64,000 nucleotides of DNA, taken from positions 1 to 64,000 of the forward strand of contig CAZEPB010000007.1 of NCBI GenBank assembly GCA_964514055.1, in the 5' to 3' direction. The notes under the pieces were generated by a model. That model did not search any database and had not been told where the DNA came from. It saw only the letters and a program-made list of their open reading frames with translations. Both the position numbers and the translations under genes were made by a program. Source of the stretch: SG8-32-3 sp964514055. GTDB lineage: Archaea; Thermoproteota; Bathyarchaeia; Bathyarchaeales; Bathycorpusculaceae. How positions within the stretch are numbered: the first letter of the stretch is position 1; each line of letters opens with the position of its first letter. This document shows, in pieces, positions 32,579-40,401 of the stretch.

Positions 32579-33922
32579 ATGATAACCTTGCGAAAGTTCG
32601 CATATGCAATTTTAATTATAACTATTACGGTTGGTGCACTACTGCTTCTTGAAGATTCACAAGCTGCTACTTCAATCAACGGAACAATTTATGCAGACAC
32701 AACTTGGACAAGAGACGGCAGCCCTTATACACTTACTGGAGACGTGACAATTAACAATGGAGTAACTTTAACGATTCAGGCAGGGGTTACCGTAGATTTT
32801 GGTCCATATAAGATAAAGGTAGAGGGTATCTTAAACGCACAAAGCACCAGCGATAACAAAACAGTCTTTTCGGGCGGTTATTCTACCTCGAGAATTGTTT
32901 TTTCATCAACAAGTTCGGGGTGTATTGTTGACAACACATATTTCATCTCGGTGGCTATAGTTGTGGAGAAGGGTTCTCCGTTAATAAGCAACAATTATTT
33001 CACCAGCACACCTAGCACACTTATTGCGATTAGCGGTGGTTCTCCTTCGATAACAGGCAACGTTCTTAACTTCGATTCCGCTGCTGATTGCATACGCATC
33101 AATTCAGGTTCAGAGCCATTTATTTCACATAACCTGATTGTAGGTACAGGGCAGAACTATGGAATCTACACCGAAGGGACCGGTTACATTACTTACAACA
33201 ATATTACGGGGTGCTGGACAGGCATTTACGCAATTGGCGCCCCAACTATTCAATACAACAACATCATGGACAATGGTAACGATGGGATACGTAGCGAAAA
33301 TTCTGCTTCAACCGTTCAATACAATGTCCTCGCCAACAACGATGTTGGAATCAGCGTAAATGGGACTATCCGTTACAACACAATTGCCAACAACAGGGTA
33401 GCAGGAATATGGGGTCCCAACTCCTCGATGACCATTACTCAAAACAACATTTACAGCAATGCTCAAAATGTTCACTTAACAGAACCAGACAACATAACAG
33501 CGACTTATAACTGGTGGGGAACAACCGACGCCTCAGCGATCAGCCAAACAATTTGGGACCACAAGAACGCCACTAACTTGGGCACATTAACCTTCGAGCC
33601 ATACCTAACTGAACCAAATCCCAGCGCACCCGCCATCCCATCCTCCATCATCATTCCGCAGCCACCTGTTACACCCACTCCTACGCCTAGCCCTACACTC
33701 ACGCCTACTGCAAGTCCTACCCCTTCTGTTACACCAACTCCCAGCTCTACTATAACTCCCTCTCCAACAGCTGCACCTACCGAAACACCCGAAAAATCTC
33801 CTGATCAAATCAACATCACAGACATAAGCAGCATAGCGGTTATTGTTGTAGCCATCCTGATAGCAATCGTAATAATCGTTTTCATTAACAGAAAATACGG
33901 AAAAAGCCCAACTTCCAAATGA
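32579..33922 (+). CDS. Secreted parallel beta-helix surface protein, TM-anchored
   Basis: The 447-residue protein has a signal peptide, a capping region (VTINNGVTLTIQAGVTVDFG), and right-handed parallel beta-helix coils of the NosD / pectate-lyase-like type (YNNIMDNGNDGIRSENSAST, NNDVGISVNGTIRYNTIANN). A Pro/Thr/Ser linker (about 355-405) and a C-terminal membrane helix (IAVIVVAILIAIVIIVFI) complete it. It is a cell-surface protein. Such helices often bind or cleave polysaccharides, but no catalytic residues are evident here. Confidence 0.78.
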   Translation: MITLRKFAYAILIITITVGALLLLEDSQAATSINGTIYADTTWTRDGSPYTLTGDVTINNGVTLTIQAGVTVDFGPYKIKVEGILNAQSTSDNKTVFSGGYSTSRIVFSSTSSGCIVDNTYFISVAIVVEKGSPLISNNYFTSTPSTLIAISGGSPSITGNVLNFDSAADCIRINSGSEPFISHNLIVGTGQNYGIYTEGTGYITYNNITGCWTGIYAIGAPTIQYNNIMDNGNDGIRSENSASTVQYNVLANNDVGISVNGTIRYNTIANNRVAGIWGPNSSMTITQNNIYSNAQNVHLTEPDNITATYNWWGTTDASAISQTIWDHKNATNLGTLTFEPYLTEPNPSAPAIPSSIIIPQPPVTPTPTPSPTLTPTASPTPSVTPTPSSTITPSPTAAPTETPEKSPDQINITDISSIAVIVVAILIAIVIIVFINRKYGKSPTSK

Positions 33923-34007
33923 TGACAACGCAAACTAGACTTACCCGTGAAATGTTTGCCTAACGTTTTTTATAAGAGTGCAACGTGATTTGGTTTAGGT
34001 TCACCCG

Positions 34008-35633
34008 TTGAGCTTTGAAGTAAAAGATAAAGACTTGCTTGCGAGAATCGGCAAGCTTAAAACCAAAAGCGGCACAGTGGAAACTCCGCTATTGTTTCCC
34101 GTGATTAACCCTAACATTCAGCCTGTCTCCCCAAGAAGGCTCAAGGACGATTTCGACTTTGAAGCAGTAATAACAAACGCGTACATCCTCAAGAAACGTT
34201 TCCAAAACAAGCCCATAGAGCAAGGACTACACAGGTTCTTGGATTTCGACGGTGCCGTGATGACCGATTCTGGCGCTTACCAAATCCTAGTTTACGGTGA
34301 AGTCGAAGTGAGCCAAGCTGAAATCGTGGAGTACCAAGAACGCATAGGCAGCGACATAGCCACCATACTGGATATTCCCACAGGCTGGAGGGTGACAAAA
34401 GCTAAAGCCACGGAAACAGTAAAGCAAACCATCCAGCGAGGCAAAGATTTCTTCCAAACTAAAACACGCGACGACATTCTTTGGGTAGGTCCAGTTCAAG
34501 GAGGACGCCACTTGGACCTCGTGGCAAATTCCGCCGTTGAAATGGGCAAACTGCCTTTTCAGGTGCACGCCCTTGGAAGCCCAACCGAAGTCATGGAAAA
34601 CTACCGCTTCGACGTTCTAGTTGACATGATATTAACGGCTAAAATGAACTTGCCAATTGAAAGACCCCTTCATCTTTTCGGCGCTGGACACCCAATGCTG
34701 TTCTCTTTGGCTGTAGCGTTGGGATGCGACTTCTTCGACTCTGCCGCTTATGCGCTTTACGCCCGAGAAAACCGGTACATGACCGAAAACGGCACATGGC
34801 GCCTCAGCGAACTTGACTATTTTCCCTGTCAATGCCCCAAATGCGCGGCTGAGGCTCCGCAAGAAGTTATGGAGAAAGCGCCGAAAGAACGCGAGGCATT
34901 TCTGGCTGAGCACAACCTCTACGTTTGCCAAGCTGAACTAAGGCGAATAAAGCAGGCTATACGAGATGGCAGGCTCTGGGAGCACATGGAGATGCGCGCT
35001 CACGCTCATCCAGCCCTGCTCACAGCGTTGAAAAGGCTGAAGACCCACCGTGTTTTCGTTGAAAGGTATAGTCCAACCGTGAAAAGGAGCGGTTTCTTCT
35101 TTTTCGGTTCTGTTGGGCTCAGTCGTCCTGAAGTCAGCCACTATAAGCATCGGCTGCTGGAGCGGTATTGTCCGCCTGAAAACGCACGTGTTCTATTGCT
35201 TGCGCCTCAAACTCGAAAAAAACCTTTTCACAAAACACGGCAGTTCAACGGAATCAAACAGGTTTTTCAACGTTTAGGCAACACGTTTTCCAGCAGTATC
35301 CATGTTTGCTTCTACGCTGCTCCGTTCGGTGTGGTTCCGTTGGACCTCGATGAGGTTTACCCGCTATCTCAGCATGAGACCGCTCTTCCGCTTGACGTGG
35401 AAACCGTCGATTACGTGGCAAGTCAAGTTTCAGAGTACATCTTGCGGGCGCACTACAAAACCGTCGTGCTGCTTCATGACCCTCAGCAATGGGGCGACAG
35501 CGTCAAAGAGCGGTGCGGCAAAGCGTGCTTAAAGAACGGCGTAGCCTTTGAAGTCGTAGATGTCAGAGCAGAAGGAAGAAAAAACATTTTAACTCGTTTA
35601 GAGATGATTCTGCGAAAACACCTGAGCGGATAA
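34008..35633 (+). CDS. tgtA: Archaeosine tRNA-guanine transglycosylase, without PUA domain
   Basis: The 541-residue protein opens at TTG 34008. The TIM-barrel catalytic domain shows MTDSGAYQ with an active-site aspartate, and a zinc site CQCPKC with a distal histidine (about 265-300). Archaeal TgtA swaps guanine 15 of tRNA for preQ0, the first tRNA step to archaeosine. A C-terminal alpha/beta domain (about 370-541, VLLLAPQTRKKPFHKTRQFN) of the type shared with ArcS is present, but the usual terminal PUA domain is absent. It is followed after 2 nt by a PHP gene. Confidence 0.88.
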   Translation: MSFEVKDKDLLARIGKLKTKSGTVETPLLFPVINPNIQPVSPRRLKDDFDFEAVITNAYILKKRFQNKPIEQGLHRFLDFDGAVMTDSGAYQILVYGEVEVSQAEIVEYQERIGSDIATILDIPTGWRVTKAKATETVKQTIQRGKDFFQTKTRDDILWVGPVQGGRHLDLVANSAVEMGKLPFQVHALGSPTEVMENYRFDVLVDMILTAKMNLPIERPLHLFGAGHPMLFSLAVALGCDFFDSAAYALYARENRYMTENGTWRLSELDYFPCQCPKCAAEAPQEVMEKAPKEREAFLAEHNLYVCQAELRRIKQAIRDGRLWEHMEMRAHAHPALLTALKRLKTHRVFVERYSPTVKRSGFFFFGSVGLSRPEVSHYKHRLLERYCPPENARVLLLAPQTRKKPFHKTRQFNGIKQVFQRLGNTFSSSIHVCFYAAPFGVVPLDLDEVYPLSQHETALPLDVETVDYVASQVSEYILRAHYKTVVLLHDPQQWGDSVKERCGKACLKNGVAFEVVDVRAEGRKNILTRLEMILRKHLSG

Positions 35634-35635
35634 CC

Positions 35636-36241
35636 TTGATTCGAGCTGACCTGCACATTCACACTACCTATTCGTCGGATTCAACGGTTACACCTAAAAA
35701 CCTCGTGGAAAAACTTGTGGCTCACAATTTCATCAAAGTCGCAGCTGTAACCGACCACGACACAGTGCAAGGTCTCAGCGTAACACAGCAGCTTGCTTCT
35801 GCTTATCCTGACATTCTGATTATTCCAGGCGTGGAAATCAGCACCGTTGAAGGAGACTTGTTGATTTTGGGCGCTGAGGAAACGCCGCCTAAACCGTGGA
35901 CCGTGGAAGGCGTCGTTGACTTCGCTCGAGACCGAGGCGGCGTCTCCGTAGTGGCACACCCTTACCGCGAGTACGGCATGGGTGACTTAGCAAGGAACTA
36001 CAAGGTTGACGCCATCGAAGTTCTTAACGGCGAATCCTCATCACACGCAAACAAGTTGGCTCAAGAACTGGCTAAATCGATGGGGCTGCCTGGCTTAGGT
36101 GGCAGCGACGCGCACCAGCCATCAGAGGTCTGCAGTGTCTACACGGAAGTTCAAGCAGGCTTGGACGTTGATGAGATTCTTAAGGCGTTAAAGAAAGGAT
36201 TGGTTACTGTGCACTCAACGGCGAGGTCAATACATTTTTAA
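35636..36241 (+). CDS. PHP-domain metal-dependent phosphoesterase
   Basis: The 201-residue protein carries the PHP metal motifs: DLHIHTTYSSDS at the N-terminus, VTDHDT, HPYREYG and GSDAHQ near the C-terminus. It starts at TTG just after the tgtA stop, so the two are co-transcribed. PHP proteins of this size are phosphatases or nucleases (for example 3',5'-nucleotide or histidinol-phosphate type), and the substrate is unknown. It is shorter than histidinol phosphatase. Confidence 0.82.
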   Translation: MIRADLHIHTTYSSDSTVTPKNLVEKLVAHNFIKVAAVTDHDTVQGLSVTQQLASAYPDILIIPGVEISTVEGDLLILGAEETPPKPWTVEGVVDFARDRGGVSVVAHPYREYGMGDLARNYKVDAIEVLNGESSSHANKLAQELAKSMGLPGLGGSDAHQPSEVCSVYTEVQAGLDVDEILKALKKGLVTVHSTARSIHF

Positions 36242-36299
36242 AAGGGAACGTCAGTTTCATGGTTACTCCTTAGATGTCAAAGAAAAGGATTGGTACTGA

Positions 36300-37556
36300 T
36301 TGCAGATTGGATTTCTAGGCGGAGCTCGCGAGGTCGGCAGGATAGGAATAGCCGTTAAATCTAAAAAAACTCAGGTTTTGTTAGACTACGGAGTGATGTT
36401 TGACCACGAACCAGGTTTTCCCATGCATGTGCCTCCGAAAGAAGTTGATGGGTTGATTTTAACTCACAGTCATCTTGACCATTCAGGGGCTCTTCCAGTC
36501 TTCTACATAGGCGGCAAAATACCGTTATACACAAACAAGCTGAATTTGGACTTAACGCAGCTTCTCATTCAAGATTTTATCAAACTTTCTGGTTACTATC
36601 TGCCTTTCGAGTATTTAGAATTAAAAACCATGATGCAAAGCAACAGGCACTTGGATTTTGGCGTTGAAGAAAAAGTGGGGGACATGAGATTCCAACTTTT
36701 AAACGCTGGGCACACGCCTGGAAGCGCCCAAGTGTTGCTCAAGGCTAAAGGTAAAAGGTTGCTTTACACGGGTGACTTCAACACCACTGATAGTCAACTT
36801 CTGGCAGGAGCAGCAATGGACTACGGAGACTTGGACGCCGTGATAATAGAAAGCACATATGCAAACGCGGATCACACCGACCGTTTAGAACTTGAAAAAC
36901 GCTTTGTGAACTCCGTTACAGAAGTGGTGGAGAAGGGAGGAATCGCTTTGGTGCCTGCGTTCGGGGTTGGAAGGTCACAGGAAATGGCTTGCATCCTAGC
37001 GGCTCATCATTTTGAATATCCCATGGTTTTGGATGGTATGGCACGCGAGGCAAGCAGGATAATCATGAACCATAAAGAGTTTCTGAGAGACCCGAAGTTG
37101 TTCATGAGCGCCATGCACTCGATTGATTGGATTGAAAGCTGGAGAGACCGACGAAAAGCCACCAAGCGTCCCGGCGTGATTATCTCCACTGCAGGCATGC
37201 TTAAAGGTGGTCCCGCTGCCTTTTACGTGTCGAAAATTGGGAAAAAGGCTAACAACGCCATCTTCTTAGTGAGCTATCAAATCCCGGGAACGCCTGGAAG
37301 AGAACTTCTGGAAAAGGGTGTCTGCACGATTGACGGTAAAGTGCGGAAGGTGAAAGCCCGTTATGACCATTTCGATTTCTCCTCGCACTGTGGGGCAAGT
37401 CAACTGAAGGATGCTTTGCGGAAGCTTGGTGGAAAGCCGAAAGTTTTCGTTGTTCACGGTGAAGAAAGCAACTGTGAAATGTTTGCGAAGTGGGCGGAAT
37501 CCGAGCTCGGCTTGGATGCTGTTGCCCCAAAGACTGGCGAAACCTTTGAGGTTTAG
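36300..37556 (+). CDS. Beta-CASP ribonuclease, aCPSF2-like
   Basis: The 418-residue protein has the metallo-beta-lactamase motif HSHLDHSG, an aspartate in YTGDFN, and the beta-CASP motifs (IESTYAN, FGVGRSQE, SSHCGASQ, VHGEE). It lacks the N-terminal KH domains of aCPSF1, which makes it aCPSF2-type; these are archaeal exo/endo-ribonucleases in RNA maturation. It starts at TTG 36300. It stands at the head of a run with archaemetzincin and the presenilin homologue. Confidence 0.88.
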   Translation: MQIGFLGGAREVGRIGIAVKSKKTQVLLDYGVMFDHEPGFPMHVPPKEVDGLILTHSHLDHSGALPVFYIGGKIPLYTNKLNLDLTQLLIQDFIKLSGYYLPFEYLELKTMMQSNRHLDFGVEEKVGDMRFQLLNAGHTPGSAQVLLKAKGKRLLYTGDFNTTDSQLLAGAAMDYGDLDAVIIESTYANADHTDRLELEKRFVNSVTEVVEKGGIALVPAFGVGRSQEMACILAAHHFEYPMVLDGMAREASRIIMNHKEFLRDPKLFMSAMHSIDWIESWRDRRKATKRPGVIISTAGMLKGGPAAFYVSKIGKKANNAIFLVSYQIPGTPGRELLEKGVCTIDGKVRKVKARYDHFDFSSHCGASQLKDALRKLGGKPKVFVVHGEESNCEMFAKWAESELGLDAVAPKTGETFEV

Positions 37557-37565
37557 AGCGGAACT

Positions 37566-38117
37566 ATGAAAATTGGCATTTTACCCGTTGGGCAAGTAGA
37601 CACAGCCGTACTTGTCCGAATTAAGGAAAAATTGGAGAGCGTTTTTCCAGATACGACCTGCGTGGTGGTTGACGCCGCGCTTCCCCTTCGAGAATCAGCA
37701 TTTGTCAAAAAACGCAAGCAGTATCGTTCACATACCATTCTAAGCGAACTTCAAGGCTACGCCGTTAAAAATCCAGATTTGCACCGCGTTTTAGGTGTTG
37801 TGGACGCGGACATTTTCGTTCCTGAACTGAATTTTGTGTTTGGAGAGGCTTTATGCCCTGGGAAAGCTGCTTTGATATCTCTGTGGCGACTGAGACCTGA
37901 ATTTTACGGTGATGCCCCTGATGTGAAGCTTTTTTCTGCGAGAGCGGTAAAAGAGGCTGTTCACGAGCTTGGACACACTTTGGGTTTGAGGCATTGCTCG
38001 CGTTCTTCATGTGTTATGCATTTTTCGAATTCCATTTCCGACACCGATATAAAACAAAGCTTATTCTGTAATCAGTGCTACTTACACGCTACAATAAACA
38101 TCAGAAGGTTAGGATGA
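37566..38117 (+). CDS. amzA: Archaemetzincin metalloprotease
   Basis: The 183-residue protein contains HELGHTLGLRHC, the metzincin zinc site with the extra cysteine typical of archaemetzincins. The downstream structural zinc cysteines follow (CVMHFSNS to CNQC). It starts 9 nt after the aCPSF2 gene. It is a soluble aminopeptidase-like protease in related proteins; the natural substrate is not known. Confidence 0.92.
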   Translation: MKIGILPVGQVDTAVLVRIKEKLESVFPDTTCVVVDAALPLRESAFVKKRKQYRSHTILSELQGYAVKNPDLHRVLGVVDADIFVPELNFVFGEALCPGKAALISLWRLRPEFYGDAPDVKLFSARAVKEAVHELGHTLGLRHCSRSSCVMHFSNSISDTDIKQSLFCNQCYLHATINIRRLG

Positions 38118-38121
38118 GGCT

Positions 38122-38943
38122 TTGGCTGAAAAATTTGACGCTCACGTGGTGTATTTGGTTCCAGTACTGGCGAGTTTGCTGTTTGGGCTCGGATGCGCCT
38201 ACTTACTTCTGCCGCAGTCTGTGGCGGTTATCGAAGTTACACCCTTTTCAGAGGACACCGCTTCAGGCCCATTCGGCAACGCCTTCTACTTCGTTATTTT
38301 ACTCGCCATAAGCGCTACGATATTTTACATTCTGCTCAAACGCAAAAGCCGCAAAATAATCACTGCCCTTATCGGTCTCGCCATGACGGCTGCTTCCATG
38401 TTATTATCACTGATTTATCTCTCTGCCATTTTCGCTCATGTTCCAAGCTTAGAAATTCTGATCCTGCCCCTCTCCATACTCATAACCGTGTTTTTTGACC
38501 TCGCCATTTTCCGATTAGGCAGCAAAGCCCGAAACATCGCTGTAATCTGTATGGGCGGCGCACTCGGCGTCTTTTTCGGCGCTTCCATCCCCCTTTTAAG
38601 CGCCTTGCTAATCCTCGCGTTCTTAGCGGTTTACGACGTGATTGCCGTTTACCGCGGACCTGTTGGGAAGATAGCTCAGTCGGGACTTGACCAGCTTCAA
38701 GGTTTAAGCTACTCCTTCAAAGATGTTCAGATGGGGCTGGGCGACTTGGTTTTCTATTCGATGCTTTCAGGAACCATGCTTTTTAAACTCGGCTGGATTC
38801 CCTGCCTCGTTTCCATAATCGGTATTCTAGCAGGTTCTTTCATTACTCTTGTGCTGCTGGAAAAGAAACGCATTTTCCCAGGCTTGCCTTTTCCCATACT
38901 TTTAGGAATCATCGGCGGGCTTCTTGCATCGCTCGTAGCTTAA
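38122..38943 (+). CDS. Presenilin/signal peptide peptidase-like GxGD aspartyl protease
   Basis: The 273-residue protein starts at TTG 38122, 4 nt after amzA. It is polytopic with the A22 catalytic pair: VYDVIAVYRG (YD motif) and MGLGDLVFYSM (GLGD), then GLPFPILLG in place of the usual PAL motif. It would cleave transmembrane helices. The PAL loop is altered to PFP, which may change access. A second candidate lies at 43371. Confidence 0.85.
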   Translation: MAEKFDAHVVYLVPVLASLLFGLGCAYLLLPQSVAVIEVTPFSEDTASGPFGNAFYFVILLAISATIFYILLKRKSRKIITALIGLAMTAASMLLSLIYLSAIFAHVPSLEILILPLSILITVFFDLAIFRLGSKARNIAVICMGGALGVFFGASIPLLSALLILAFLAVYDVIAVYRGPVGKIAQSGLDQLQGLSYSFKDVQMGLGDLVFYSMLSGTMLFKLGWIPCLVSIIGILAGSFITLVLLEKKRIFPGLPFPILLGIIGGLLASLVA

Positions 38944-38962
38944 CCCGCTACACATTTCAGCC

Positions 38963-39004
38963 TTTAAATAAGGGAGGGGGTAGCTTCTGTGAGCACAACA
39001 GTTC
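38963..39004 (+). repeat. Intergenic TATA/G-run element, copy d
   Basis: TTTAAATA box then 35 nt (38970-39004) 33/35 identical to copy e at 47750-47784. The segment 38973-38988 can fold as GGAGG-GGGTAG-CTTCT, a stem using two G-U pairs. It fills the gap between the convergent presenilin-like and AfpA genes. Confidence 0.55.
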
Positions 39005-39016
39005 CAAAAGAAAGGG

Positions 39017-39589
39017 TTACCCGAACCATTTTTTGAAAACATCGGGGATTTTCTGTGGACCTTCCAGCACAAACAGGTCGTCCATGCGCGCTATCTTCTT
39101 GACCTGTTCCACTTCTTCTTTTCTGACTCTTAGCTTCATTTCTTTGCCGTTTGGAAGCTTCGTGTACACTATTCCCTCTTTATAGTCTGTGGGCGCGATG
39201 TAAACGGGCACGAAGGCTTTCAAGCTCATTATCGTAGCGTTCGTAAGCATGGTGTCGCCTATGCTGTTCGCGATTTTCGCAACCGTGTTTGATGTGCCAG
39301 GAGCTATGATCAGGAACTCGTATTTGCGCATCTGCATCCATGCAGCAAGGAAAGGCGTGTTGGAATTAAATTCAACTCTGACGTTTGCAAAATTTTTCCT
39401 CAGATCATCTTCAAGTCTGTAATATTTTAGGACGATGTCTGCGGCTTTTGAGAGAAAAACCTGTATCTCCACAGTGTCCTCGTATTCTTTTCGGATTGTC
39501 TTCATGACTTCTATGGATTCGCCGATTTTGTCGCCTGCGCCCGTAATCCCCCAAGCAACCTTCCGCTTCTTAACCTTCTCCACAGTCAT
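39017..39589 (-). CDS. afpA: Archaeoflavoprotein AfpA
   Basis: The 190-residue protein is of the archaeoflavoprotein family, an FMN protein of flavoprotein-decarboxylase (UbiX/Dfp-like) fold, with KVAWGITGAGDKIGESI near the N-terminus and YEFLIIAPGTSNTVAKIANS. It is thought to be an electron carrier or reductase in anaerobic archaea. It overlaps the iron-sulfur flavoprotein gene (39586) by 4 nt, the ATGA type, so the two are expressed together and probably exchange electrons. Confidence 0.87.
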   Translation of the reverse strand: MTVEKVKKRKVAWGITGAGDKIGESIEVMKTIRKEYEDTVEIQVFLSKAADIVLKYYRLEDDLRKNFANVRVEFNSNTPFLAAWMQMRKYEFLIIAPGTSNTVAKIANSIGDTMLTNATIMSLKAFVPVYIAPTDYKEGIVYTKLPNGKEMKLRVRKEEVEQVKKIARMDDLFVLEGPQKIPDVFKKWFG

Positions 39590-40185
39590 TTCCCAACCAC
39601 CCTACCATACTTCTTAAGAAATTCACCAAACTTCTTCACCGTCTTCCTCAAACTCCTAAAACCCTCCTCATCCAACTTCACACCCTCCAACGTATCTCTC
39701 GACCAAAAAGTCGCACCCAAATTAGCACCAAAAAACCCTCCTCCCACAGGAATCATCCCCTGTATGATGTAGAACGTATGAATCTGCATAAGCGCAAACT
39801 CTTGACCACCAGCCCTGTCTCCACCAACCACTATGCCCATGCCAACTTTACCCCTGAAAAAGTTTTTATCCGAAGCAACCACTGCTCGCATCCTGTCCAT
39901 AACCGCCTTCGTTTGAGCACTTACCCCACCATTGTACACTGGGGAAGCAAAGATAATTCCCTGTGCCCCAACAAGCAACGCATAAAGCTCCTGCACATCA
40001 TCCTGAACAACGCACTCATTGTTCTTGAGGCAATGATCACAATGTGCACAATAATCCACCCACTTACCCCTAACAGTCCAAAACCGCGTCTCGAAACCCT
40101 GCTCCTCAAGCATCCGCAAAGCCTCCTTCAAAACATATTCAGTGGCTTGCTCCCGCGGACTCCCACAAATCCCAACAACTATCAT
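39586..40185 (-). CDS. NAD(P)H-dependent FMN reductase / iron-sulfur flavoprotein
   Basis: The 199-residue flavodoxin-like protein has ICGSPRE at the N-terminus (FMN phosphate loop) and a cysteine motif CAHCDHCLKNNEC of the iron-sulfur flavoprotein (Isf) family that binds a 4Fe-4S cluster, plus SPVYNGGVSAQTKAVMDR. It is translated just before afpA and likely passes electrons to it. Isf proteins handle electrons from ferredoxin and reduce O2 or H2O2, which would protect an anaerobe. Confidence 0.88.
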   Translation of the reverse strand: MIVVGICGSPREQATEYVLKEALRMLEEQGFETRFWTVRGKWVDYCAHCDHCLKNNECVVQDDVQELYALLVGAQGIIFASPVYNGGVSAQTKAVMDRMRAVVASDKNFFRGKVGMGIVVGGDRAGGQEFALMQIHTFYIIQGMIPVGGGFFGANLGATFWSRDTLEGVKLDEEGFRSLRKTVKKFGEFLKKYGRVVGK

Positions 40186-40287
40186 AACACATCAAAACCC
40201 AATACACACTTGCACACATTAAACTTTCCTAAAACCAAACACCCCACCAAAAACCTAATACATTTTCTGGTCTAACCTCTGTTCCAA

Positions 40288-40343
40288 TCTATACAAAGGG
40301 GGGCTATAGACTGTTCCACACACTAGAGTACCACAACAGCCCC
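40288..40343 (+). repeat. Intergenic TATA/G-run element, copy b, with hairpin
   Basis: TATA-like ATACAAAGGGGGGCTATAG, then CACTAGAGT as in copy a. The span folds: GGGG (40300-40303) and CTGTT (40311-40315) pair with AACAG (40335-40339) and CCCC (40340-40343), with a bulge of 7 nt. It lies between two minus-strand genes and points away from both, so it is not an obvious gene promoter. Confidence 0.52.
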
Positions 40344-40401
40344 ATAACAAAGAATTCTAAAATTAGGCAAAAAACTGAAAAAGAGAAAGGAAAAATGAGG
40401 C

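Noticed and set aside
32579..33922. CRISPR- or phage-like repeats in the beta-helix gene
   Set aside because: Repeated YNNI and Pro-Thr codons come from the protein repeats, not from DNA repeats of constant length.
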